Of a stretch of DNA of 6,158 nucleotides, positions 1 through 6,158 are shown one piece after another. The stretch is from an uncultured Candidatus Poseidoniales archaeon (GTDB lineage: Archaea; Thermoplasmatota; Poseidoniia; Poseidoniales; Thalassarchaeaceae). The notes under the pieces were generated by a model. That model ran no database searches, was not told the origin of the DNA, and saw nothing but the letters and a program-made list of their open reading frames with translations. The stretch covers positions 1 to 6,158 of the forward strand of contig CATMIM010000078.1 of assembly GCA_950068635.1 (NCBI GenBank), in the 5' to 3' direction. The position numbers and the translations under genes were made by a program. Each line of letters begins with the position of its first letter. The first letter of the stretch is position 1.

Positions 1-636
1 GCCGGCCGTGTTGTTGGTCAGCGTGAAGCCGTTGATGGACGGTGCGGCGTTGATGACGGCGATGCCGGTATGGGCACCGCGGACGTTGACGTTGTTCAGG
101 CTGCTGCCGGCGGTGTTCTCCAGATGGATGGCGGTGCCGGACTGCTGCACGTTGTACACGGTTCCATCGTTGATGGTCAGAGTTCCTCCGTCGACCCTGA
201 TGGTCGCCGTTGAACTGGATGTGGCCGCCGAGCCGTAGACCGCGGCGCCGTTGGACAGCGACATCGTCGCGCCACTGGGAACGTTCCACGCTCCGTTGGA
301 GCGGACGTGCCCATCGCGTACGTAGGCGTTGTCGAGGGCGAATGTCCCTCCATCCTCTATGTTCATCAGCACACCGTAGTTGCTGTTGAATGCCTTCAGG
401 TTGCCGACCTCGCCACCGCCCTCGGTGATGAGCATCTCACCGCCGTTCTTGATGTAAATCGTCGGCTGTTGGCTCGCCGTGTGGTTGACGATCATCTTGG
501 TCCCGTCCAGGTGCAGCTTGCATCCATCGAGAACCAGATTGGTTGACAGCGTGAGCAGTTGCATCGTGTAGATGAAGTAGCCGTTGAACGTGCTGGTGTT
601 GGTCGCCAGCCATGCGCAATCCTTCGCAGCGCCGTT
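1..636 (-). other. Protein domain: parallel beta-helix 2, truncated by window edge (residues 1841-2052)
   Basis: After the sandwich domain the chain returns to short beta-strand rungs separated by Gly/Asn/Asp turns. Examples are LLTLSTNLVLDGCKLHLDG (1868-1885 and neighbouring residues), TIYIKNGGEMLITEGGG (1899-1915), VLMNIEDGGTFALDNAYVRD (1929-1948), ATIRVDGGTLTINDGTVYN (1984-2002), IHLENTAGSSLNNVNVRG (2010-2027) and INGFTLTNNTAG (2041-2052). The last rung is cut by the window edge, so the helix and the gene continue downstream. C1847 and C1879 are the final cysteines; the remaining 173 residues have none. The repeating unit is about 20-25 residues per coil, typical for extracellular beta-helices. 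No catalytic residues are recognisable. Confidence 0.7.
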
Positions 637-3600
637 CCAGTCCTGCGGGAACGCTTCCAGCTTCAGGTAGACCTGGTCGCCGATCTCCAGAGGCATCGCG
701 CACGATCCCACTGAGTTGGTGCAGGAACTGGTGTACCACGCGTCGGTGGGTCCGGTTTCGTTCTGGCCGGCACCGCCGGCGACGGTTACCGAGTGGTCAG
801 TGTAACTGTCGGTGGTTTCGGTGTTCCACTGAGTGCCGTCGAAGACCCGCTCAATCTTGTCCTTGATCAGCCAGGCCGAAGCGTTGCCGGTGGAGTCGGT
901 GTAGGTGGTGCCCACGGACATGATGTCGACGCCTGAGCTGTCGACCACCTTGGTCGTCACAGCGTGGTCGGCGACGAACACAGCCGTGCCGCCAATGACA
1001 CGGAACGCAGCCACGTCCGCGAACCCGCCCCCGTAGATCGCACCGGTTGACGAGGTGACATCTACCCAGCAATTGGTCAAATCGAAGCCGAGGGCGGCGG
1101 TGGTGCACTCGTTGCCTCTCCAGGTGACGCCAATCAAGCGAACGTCACCGTTGGTGCTCGCGACGGCGACATAGGCGCCCAAGTTGGTCTGGCCCGTGAT
1201 GTCGATGCCAGCCAGAGTGACCTCGCCGTTGCGTGCGTAGACGATGTTGCCGTTGTTCGAGCTCCCTGCCATGGTCCCGTCGACCACAGTCAATGTGCTG
1301 CGGGCGCTGGACGAGGTGCACGAGGCGGTGGCCCAGGTGCCGGCCGAGCCGCCACCCAAGGTGACGTCATCAGCGCGTACGCTCCATCCACAGCCGACGA
1401 CTGAGATTCCGTCAGCGATCAGATTGCCGATCGCGATCTGGTCGCCAGCAGCCGCGGTTCCGGAGAACTCCAGATAGCCGCTGAGGTCGATGTTGGTCAT
1501 CGAGGAAGGCGTCGTGCGCGTCATCGCGAGATTGCCTGTCGAAGTGACGTCGGTGATGTCGTAGCCGGTCGCACCGAGCACCGTCGCGGACGAGCCGCCC
1601 GGTGCCAGCAGGATGCCACCGCTGTCCAGCGTGTCGATGCTGATGTCGTCGGTCGCGTGCGTTCGCAGACCCCAGGCGTAGCCCGGTGCCTGCACGTTGT
1701 AGAGATACAGACTGGTTCCAGAGGTCTGGCTGCCGGTCTGGCCTACCGCGCTTCCGGCCTGTGTGCCGGACAGAGAGGAGGCGTCGATGGTCACGTTGGA
1801 CAGTGACAGGTCGCTTGCCTCACCGAACACGCCGTTCACGCGCGAGCCGTTGAACCCGACGTTCTCGAGGTACACGCTGCTGCCGGTTCCGGTGTCGATC
1901 GCGCCGTTGCCGCTCCCTTGGAGGGTGTTACAGTTGCTGGCGCCACCGTCGATCCATGTGAGCGCGGCGTTGTCGGGCAGCGCGACACAGGAGTCGCGCG
2001 CGCCGCTCATCGTCACGCCTGACAGGTCGAAGCCGGAGCCCTGACCGCTGCCGTGCGAGATCGCTGTCCCGACGTTCGTGAACGTCACGTCACTCAACGA
2101 GAAGTTGCCCACGTTGCCGTTGTAGTGCGGATTGTTGCCGTGGCGACTGCCCGCGCTGATGGCGATGGACACGTTCTCGAAGTCAGTGTTCTCGAACACG
2201 TGGCGGTCGTCGTTGTTGGCGGTCGAGCATCCACCGTTGGTGAACGCGAATCCGAGTCCGGTTCCGCTGCCGATGCTCCCGACAGAGTTGCGGTGCGTGG
2301 AATTGCCCGTGACGGTCAACTTGTTGCACGCCCCGGCGATGTCGATACCCTTGCCGTCACCGAACAGGATCTCGACGCCAGCCTCGATCGTGAGATCAGC
2401 CGTGACGCGGATGTAGTCGCCGCTCGGTACGATGCGGATCGGACTCATCTCGTTGTCCCAGATGGTGGGTGTGGTGATGTCCGAGTAAACGTCCATGCCG
2501 GCGCCCTCGAACGGTACCAACTTGGTGCGGATGCTGCACTGGGTCTGGGAGTTGTAGTAGCAGTAGTATGCCCCATAGGCTCCGAACCAGGGAGCGATGT
2601 GCACCCTGTTGACGTACGAACCCGTGTTGGGCAGCTCAGGCCAGTTGTTGTAGTACCAAGCCGGCGAGCCGTAGTACGTGATCATCTGCTGCATTCCGCC
2701 GCGGAAGGTGGACTGGGTGTTGGTGAACGCCATCGCGCCGTTGCGCGCGGCGTCGATCTTTCCGGTCGTGTTACCGCTGTATGTGGTTCCGAACCACTCG
2801 AAGTCGAAACCCGACGGAAGGTCGATCATCGTCTGGCACTGGTTGTAATACTGGTACCAGTAATACATGCAGTAGAAGACATACGGCATGCCGGTGGAGC
2901 TGCCACCGACTGAGTGTTCGTTGTAGTTGTACAATTCACTGTAACCACTGACGGCCATCCTCTCGTAGCCGTGGTTGTTGCCGTCAGTAGCGATGCGGTA
3001 GTTGTAGTTGAACTGGTTCACCTGATTGACGAATCCAGGCCCTCTCTCCTGCAGCGTGGCACCGATAGCCGTGCCGCCACCCTTCTGGTAGCCGATGCTC
3101 TCCCAGTTGTAGTACGGGTTGCTGTTCGGGTCGTAGAGCAGTTCGACCTCATTGGTCACGTCGTACATCTTCACCTGGTAGTTACAGATGTAAGAAGTGT
3201 AGTAGCAGTTCATGTCGTGCCATTCGACGGTGAACACCTTCGTCGGTTGGCCGATCGTATACGAGAAGGCGCTGCTGTTCGCCCAGTTGTTCAAGTTGTC
3301 CTGCACGTGGATGGTGTACTCGACTGAGTTGGTGCGGTCCGTTCCCGGGATGCTGGCGCTCCAGTCGCACGGGGTCTGGTCGCACTGTGCTCTGGTCATG
3401 CCTGATTCCTGGGTCATCGCGCGGCGGGTCCATCCCGACCAGGAGCCGGCGGTGGTGTCGTAGACGCGATAGAAGATGTGGGGTCCCTCGAGGTTGCCGT
3501 TGGAGTCGGTGCCGCTCGAGACGTTGACTCCGCTCGGGGGCTCTCCCAAGTCCGACAGGCCGACGGTGACCGTGCGGTCAGCATCCGAGTAGGTGTCCAT

Positions 3601-6158
3601 CAGGCCACCGTGCTCGACATCTGGAGGCCAGATGTCAGGCTGCGGTCGTATCATGCTGACCTTCTGCGTGATCGACGCGCCGGGCATCCAGCGACCGTCG
3701 TATCCCGGAGCCTGCCAGCCGTTGAACTGACGGTCGTACTGCCAGGTGGTGTAGGAGTAGAGACAGTACGGGTTGGCGCTGTTGGAGCTGGTGAAGTACA
3801 TCGGGTGGTTGTTGCTGTTCACGCAGAACCAGTTTCGAGTGCTGGTGCTCCACGTGAAGGTCGCGTTCACGCTCAACGTGCCGAACTTCATGGTGATGTC
3901 ACCGGGGATCCGCACCGCAGAGTAGCCGTCGTCGACGTCCCTGCCGCCACCCTGTGTGCAGGTGGTGGAATCACAGGGCGTGCCGGAGACCGACTGGTCG
4001 ATGCCCGACGAGGTGCCCAGTCCGACCATGCCGAACTTACCGTCGGCCGCGCTGTAGTACCAGATGGTGGACATCTGCGGTCCGTGCTGCGCGTTCATCG
4101 TGAGTCCGGGTTTGGTCTCCTTGCAGGCCGCGGTCTGAGCGCAGTTGGTGTACGAGTAGGAGTTGACCGATGGATTGTACTTCAGATTGTAGACGTTGCC
4201 TACGTTGAAGCAGGCGTTCTGACCGGTGCCGCACCTGGAGGTGTCGTACTCCCAGATGTACTCCTGGCTGTCCTCGTAGTAGGTCAGCTGCTCGTCGAAG
4301 TTCTGGTAGACCGAGTAGTAACGGAACTGGTTGACGTTCGTTATCTTGATCTGCCACTTGTTGTTCTTCGTGCCGTCGGAGTTGAGGGCATCCGCATCCT
4401 CAGTTGCCTGAACGAAGTAGTTGTAGCCATTCGAAGAAGGCGCTGTGGGGTTGCTCGGCGAGCCAGACCCGCCGGACGGGTCGGTGGCGAAGTTCTGGTT
4501 GCCGGAGGTCCCGGAACCAGCTTGGCCGTTGATGTCCTGGTAGGCGAGGAAGTACTGGACGTAGTCGCCCTCGTTCACGGCGGGGATCAACACCTTGAAG
4601 TCGCAGAAGTATCCTGCCAAGCAGGTTCCCAAGGAGGTGGCGCGCGTGCCACTCCAAGAGCCGTTGTTCACCCGGTACCAGACGTGCGGACCACCGTTGG
4701 TGGTCGTGTCCACTCCAGTGCCGTCCATCAGCCCGAAGAAGATGGTGCGCGCTTCGGCCCTGTGCGTTGTGACTCCGGTGTAGGGTACGAAGTTGGTCTG
4801 GGGTGGGGAGGTGTCAGAACCACCGCTGTAGTCCACATGCAGAAGCGGGTGCTTGTTAGCGGTGGTGCAACCGTAGTAGCTGTAGTAGTTGGTGCTGCAC
4901 CAGTACCACAGAGGCGTGTTCTGCGTGTTGCGGATGCCGAGGCCGACGATGTGGCCGTTACTGCCTCCACCGTTACCATCGACTGCGTCCTGTATGTCGC
5001 TCTCACCGTTGCTGTTGAACGAGATGGTGCGTACTGCGCCACCCTGGTAGTAGTAGGGTGGGGTAGACAAGCCTTGAGAATTGCACGAACGTGCGCTGTT
5101 CCGTATCTTGCCGGACAATCCATTGACTCCGCTGTAGAGGTAACTCGATGGGTCGATCATGTTGCTCGACTGGCTGCCACCGGTTTTCAGGATGGTGCAA
5201 TCGAAGTACTTGTTTCCGCTGCCCCAGTAGCCGCCGACGTTGGACTTGAAGTCGACGCTGTTCACCGTGGCTCCGGACGGCATTGCGTTGTTGAAGTCGT
5301 AGCGGTGCCATGCGTAGCGATACATGTTCGTGTAGAAGCTGCTGTAGCCGCAGTTTATCTGGTAGTTACCGGAACCACGGCAGGTGTAGACGAGGTTGGC
5401 GTTGTTGTAGACGTAGTAGTAGTCGTAAGGATTACCCCATCCGTACGGATGGTAGCGGTAGTAGAAGGCCCAGCCGGCGCGCTGAGCGCCTTTGTCCAAG
5501 GTCGGGTCGATGAGGATGGGGTAGGATCGATTGTCCACATCGAGCAGCCATGAAGTCTCGACCACGGTGATCAGCGTGATGACCAAGCCATCAGACCTGA
5601 TCACGAACTTGCCGAAATACGGAGTCGGGTCGTTTTCGTCGTCGATGTGTTCGACATTCATGCTGGTGACCATCGGCTGCGGAATCGTGAACAACGACTC
5701 GCCGGTCTCGAGGTGGCGAATCGCCAGCGACTGGTTGGTCATCACGATCTCGTTGTCCGGTATCGGCGACTCACCCAGGAACAGGGCGTAGCCCGGTGGG
5801 AGGTGCAGAGTCTCTGCGATGCCGAAGTATCCAGACTCCTTGAAGTGGTCAGGGATCATTGGAACGTCCCTGATGACCAGGTTCTGCTTCAGCTGCGTTG
5901 AAGAGACGCTGTAGTCGAGATCGATACCGGTCAGCAGCGGGTAGCGGATCACGTTGCCACCCACGTCGATCGGTGAGGTCGCCGGCTTCCCGGCGTACGG
6001 ATGCGGAGAGAGCGTCTCCGCGTCCAGCATCACCACCATCGGCGACATGCCAATCGTGACCGGGTCGTAGTTGTCTCCAGCAACGACCTGCACACCACGC
6101 TCGACATTCTCGTCGAAGTAGACCTGGAAGGTGTTCTCGGTAAAGGCCCAACCGTTAG
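1..6158 (-). CDS. Giant secreted/surface multi-domain beta protein, interior fragment (both ends outside window)
   Basis: One minus-strand frame (codon 1 at 6156-6154, last codon at 3-1) is open for 2,052 codons with no stop. The reading makes protein sense throughout: hydrophobic/polar alternation, Gly/Asn/Asp turns, paired cysteines and recognisable extracellular modules. Domain order is RHS/DNRLRE-associated N-terminal module (1-220), DNRLRE-like sandwich (221-448), two copies of an Fn3-like plus NIDO-like unit (449-841 and 842-1224), parallel beta-helix (1225-1730), regulatory/Ig-like sandwich (1731-1840) and a second beta-helix (1841-2052). No signal peptide, membrane segment, sorting signal or active site is visible, since both termini are missing. 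Possible N-glycosylation sequons include N764-A-T, N878-V-S, N960-S-S, N1129-T-T, N1454-V-T, N1799-E-T and N1891-H-T. Leu TTA and CTA are not used. The role is inferred to be adhesion or ligand binding at the cell surface; the exact function and family name are unknown. No frameshift is evident, as both ends share one register. Confidence 0.93.
637..966 (-). other. Protein domain: carboxypeptidase-regulatory/Ig-like beta-sandwich (residues 1731-1840)
   Basis: Residues 1732-1763 read as AVTTKVVDSSGVDIMSVG followed by TTYTDSTGNASAWL. This is the pattern of carboxypeptidase-regulatory-like and related prealbumin-fold domains ('v-V-D--G--v--g-T-TD--G-a---L'). It continues with DGTQWNTETTDSYTDHSVTV (1773-1792) and GDQVYLKLEAF (1826-1836) strands, with a probable disulfide loop C1812-TNSVGS-C1819. 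It separates two beta-helical stretches, so it either ends the first helix and starts the next or protrudes as an insert. In secreted proteins such domains are usually structural spacers. Assignment is by motif pattern only. Confidence 0.55.
967..2484 (-). other. Protein domain: right-handed parallel beta-helix 1 (residues 1225-1730)
   Basis: The entry segment has SPIRIVPSGDYIRVTADLTI (1238-1257), EAGVEILFGDGKGIDIAG (1258-1275) and LTVTGN (1280-1285). This is the classic start of extracellular beta-helices ('V-sGt-lTIepGv-v-FG-gkgl-v-G'). It then continues with many rungs of the form 'L-x-(D/N/G)-V-T-x-x-(N/G)': FENTDFENV (1321-1329), LSDVTFTNVG (1354-1363), LSGVTMSG (1378-1385), YLENVGFNG (1429-1437), LSNVTIDA (1452-1459), LYLYNVQAPG (1483-1492), ISIDTLDSGG (1505-1514), DITDVTSTGN (1533-1542), LAGIDITG (1648-1655) and LIGVTWRG (1674-1681). 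Composition shifts to Gly, Ser, Thr and Asp with few Tyr. Cysteine pairs C1277/C1310, C1390/C1409, C1589/C1613 and C1684/C1696 may staple successive coils. Such helices form long rods in adhesins and polysaccharide-active proteins. No pectate-lyase or other catalytic motif is apparent. Confidence 0.75.
2485..3270 (-). other. Protein domain: NIDO-like Tyr-rich beta region, copy 2 (residues 963-1224)
   Basis: The early part reads KVFTVEWHDMN (973-983) then YQVKMYDVTNEVELLYDPNS (993-1012), a strand pair like the 'viqW-dv----fQv-lydgtneIef-Y' of nidogen-like modules. It is followed by IGYQKGGGTAIG (1021-1032). The late part has IDLPSGFDFEWFGTTYSGNT (1111-1130), NGAMAF (1139-1144) and VHIAPWFGAYG (1185-1195), matching the NIDO 'LPF-F-FFG--Y---v-sNG---F------IaPfW'. 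Tyrosine clusters are dense, including YCMYYWYQYY (1095-1104). Cysteine pairs are C984/C991, C1096/C1107 and C1199/C1207. The W-containing strand precedes the LPF entry, the reverse of the usual order. A binding or structural role outside the cell is inferred. Confidence 0.45.
3271..3633 (-). other. Protein domain: Fn3/Ig-like module, copy 2 (residues 842-962)
   Basis: This is a diverged duplicate of residues 449-544. It opens with WPPDVEHGGLMD (843-854), aligning with the PP start of copy 1. It then has ADRTVTVGLSDLG (859-871), an SGVNVSSG turn (875-882), GPHIFYRV (891-898), GSWSG (904-908), a cysteine loop C925-DQTP-C930, and NSVEYTIHVQDNLNNW (943-958). The identical GPH, YRV and GSWSG strings, the matching Cys loop and the QD ending support homology rather than chance. 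It is longer than copy 1 (about 121 against 96 residues) because of insertions in two loops. It passes directly into the next beta region without the Gly/Ser linker seen after copy 1. Confidence 0.6.
3634..4425 (-). other. Protein domain: NIDO-like Tyr/Asn-rich beta region, copy 1 (residues 578-841)
   Basis: About 264 residues of Tyr/Asn/Gly/Cys-rich beta sequence. An early part has KWQIKITNVN (600-609) and then FDEQLTYYEDSQEYIWEYD (620-638). This corresponds in position and pattern to YQVKMYDVTNEVELLYD in the second copy. A late part has DDGYSAVRIPGDITMKFG (742-759), which matches the 'LP-F-F-FFG--Y' entry pattern of nidogen-like (NIDO) beta domains. Likely disulfide pairs are C642/C649, C672/C678, C728/C733 and C778/C798. 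The NIDO resemblance is weak and is my inference. The copy-to-copy correspondence is better supported because the two regions have nearly equal length (264 and 262 residues) and the same order of landmarks. Confidence 0.45.
4426..4524 (-). other. Low-complexity Gly/Ser/Asn/Pro linker (residues 545-577)
   Basis: The translated stretch is almost entirely small and polar residues, with runs such as GQAGSGTSGNQ (544-554) and PSGGSGSPSNPTAPSSN (560-576). It has few hydrophobics beyond a single FAT. It sits exactly between the first Fn3-like copy and the following beta region, as expected for a flexible interdomain linker. The equivalent point after the second Fn3-like copy has no comparable linker, so it was gained in one copy or lost in the other. 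Confidence 0.6.
4525..4812 (-). other. Protein domain: Fn3/Ig-like module, copy 1 (residues 449-544)
   Basis: A beta-sandwich of about 96 residues. Visible landmarks are PPQTNFVPYTG (451-461), ARTIFFGLMDGTGVD (469-483), GPHVWYRVNNGSWSG (489-503), a tight cysteine loop C512-LAGYF-C518, and a closing VNEGDYVQYFLAYQDING (527-544). The order 'RT(V/I)-strand, G-V-D turn, GPH-aromatic-YRV strand, Cys loop, V-x-Y strand ending in QD' is repeated in copy 2, which makes the domain boundaries credible. The fold resembles fibronectin type III or Ig-like domains that act as spacers in extracellular proteins. A Gly/Ser/Asn/Pro linker (residues 545-577) follows. A structural spacer or binding role is inferred. 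Confidence 0.6.
4813..5496 (-). other. Protein domain: DNRLRE-like, Tyr-rich beta-sandwich (residues 221-448)
   Basis: It directly follows the IDPT signature, where DNRLRE domains normally sit. YAWHRYDFNNAMPSGATVNS (281-300) matches the DNRLRE strand pattern 'R-yLrFdl--iP-gatI-sA'. DIQDAVDG (387-394), GLGIRN (405-410) and the final HPLLHVDYS (436-444) match the C-terminal 'Dvt--V-----NyGl-lr----P-L-v-Y' pattern. At about 228 residues it is longer than a typical domain of this type (about 160), with Tyr-, Gly- and Ser-rich loops inserted. Tyrosine is very frequent (hand count about 29 in the domain, near 12 percent), for example YDYYYVYNN (244-252). Three cysteine pairs are likely: C259/C269, C320/C358 and C420/C430. 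The inferred role is carbohydrate or surface binding. Family assignment is plausible but needs a profile search. Confidence 0.55.
5497..6156 (-). other. Protein domain: RHS/DNRLRE-associated N-terminal module (residues 1-220)
   Basis: The segment follows a pattern known from the region just before DNRLRE or YD-repeat sections in secreted wall-associated proteins. It begins with strands of the type FTENTFQVYFDENVERGVQV. Next comes a 'V-x-Y-P-x-x-x-G-I-D-L-x-Y-x-V' signature at residues 69-84, followed by LKQNLVIRDVP (89-99), which matches the usual 'glKe-ivl' stretch. Then come FTIPQPMV (156-163) and the closing signature WLLDVDNRSYPILIDPT (203-219), matching the family's 'WL-D--R-YPV-IDPT'. 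It contains no cysteine and few tyrosines, unlike what follows. In known proteins this module is a structural beta domain that precedes carbohydrate-binding-like or toxin-delivery regions; no enzymatic role is known to me. The assignment rests on remembered motif patterns, not on a search. The module may begin upstream of the window. Confidence 0.65.

Noticed and set aside
967..2484. Polysaccharide lyase or glycosidase activity of the beta-helix
   Set aside because: The beta-helix fold is shared with such enzymes, but I see no recognisable catalytic motif, so only a structural/adhesin role is proposed.
2053..3327. Plus-strand ORFs of 286 and 137 codons as genes
   Set aside because: Both are in the same antisense register, have the same Val/Arg/Asp-biased composition and end where a Ser TCA codon of the minus gene reads as TGA.
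4728..5123. Minus-strand 131-codon ORF rich in Thr/Ala/Arg/Ser
   Set aside because: It is in another frame of the same strand and is a frame-shifted reading of the Tyr/Asn/Gly-rich coding sequence. It has no domain pattern.
5400..5470. GTA-rich microrepeats (gtagtagta) as a satellite or CRISPR-like repeat
   Set aside because: The runs are short, unevenly spaced and simply reflect consecutive Tyr TAC codons on the minus strand. There are no spacers and no conserved repeat unit.
3478..5553. Plus-strand ORF of 691 codons as a real gene
   Set aside because: The product is Val/Arg/Ala-rich without domain logic and is exactly antisense in register to a better supported minus-strand protein. Its openness is explained by the absence of TTA, CTA and TCA codons opposite.
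5849..6151. Minus-strand 100-codon ORF near the right edge
   Set aside because: Arg/Gly/Ala-rich shadow; the correct frame there gives the RHS/DNRLRE-associated module with clear signatures.
6155..6158. Bases at the right edge reading TAA on the minus strand (6157-6155) as a stop codon of an upstream gene
   Set aside because: The triplet is out of register with the gene frame, and a protein-like reading (NGWAFTENTFQV) runs right to the edge, so it has no bearing on this gene.
1..6158. Recoded stops, frameshift or pseudogene
   Set aside because: No in-frame stop of any kind is present in the 2,052 codons, and the register is the same at both ends, so no recoding or decay needs to be invoked.

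Overview
The whole window lies inside one protein-coding gene on the minus strand. Read from position 6156 down to 1, a single frame gives 2,052 sense codons. I checked the complementary triplets row by row and found no stop (no in-register TTA, CTA or TCA on the plus strand). Neither the start codon nor the stop codon is in the window. Residue numbers below count from the codon at 6156-6154; residue k occupies bases (6157-3k) to (6159-3k).

The product is the interior of a very large, apparently secreted or surface-exposed, multi-domain all-beta protein. In order it contains: (1) residues 1-220, a module like the one that precedes DNRLRE or YD/RHS regions in wall-associated proteins, ending in a YPxxIDPT signature; (2) residues 221-448, a tyrosine-rich DNRLRE-like beta-sandwich; (3) residues 449-841 and 842-1224, two diverged copies of a module of about 385-393 residues, each a fibronectin-III/Ig-like domain followed by a NIDO-like beta region of about 262 residues; (4) residues 1225-1730, a right-handed parallel beta-helix; (5) residues 1731-1840, a carboxypeptidase-regulatory/Ig-like beta-sandwich; (6) residues 1841-2052, a second beta-helix that runs off the window. 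There are 36 cysteines, none in residues 1-258, and consecutive ones fall into 18 pairs, which fits disulfide bonding outside the cytoplasm.

No second gene, RNA gene, promoter, terminator, mobile element or CRISPR array is supported. Because Leu TTA/CTA are absent and Ser TCA is rare, the antisense register is open for long stretches; the large plus-strand ORFs are shadows of this gene.

The organism is not certain. Giant beta-helix proteins with DNRLRE-like and Tyr/Asn/Gly-rich modules, and a GC-leaning third codon position, would fit a planktonic marine archaeon such as Marine Group II (Poseidoniales). Some large-genome bacteria encode similar proteins, so this is a low-to-moderate confidence inference. 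The likely role is cell-surface adhesion or binding of glycans or particles. No catalytic domain is recognisable.
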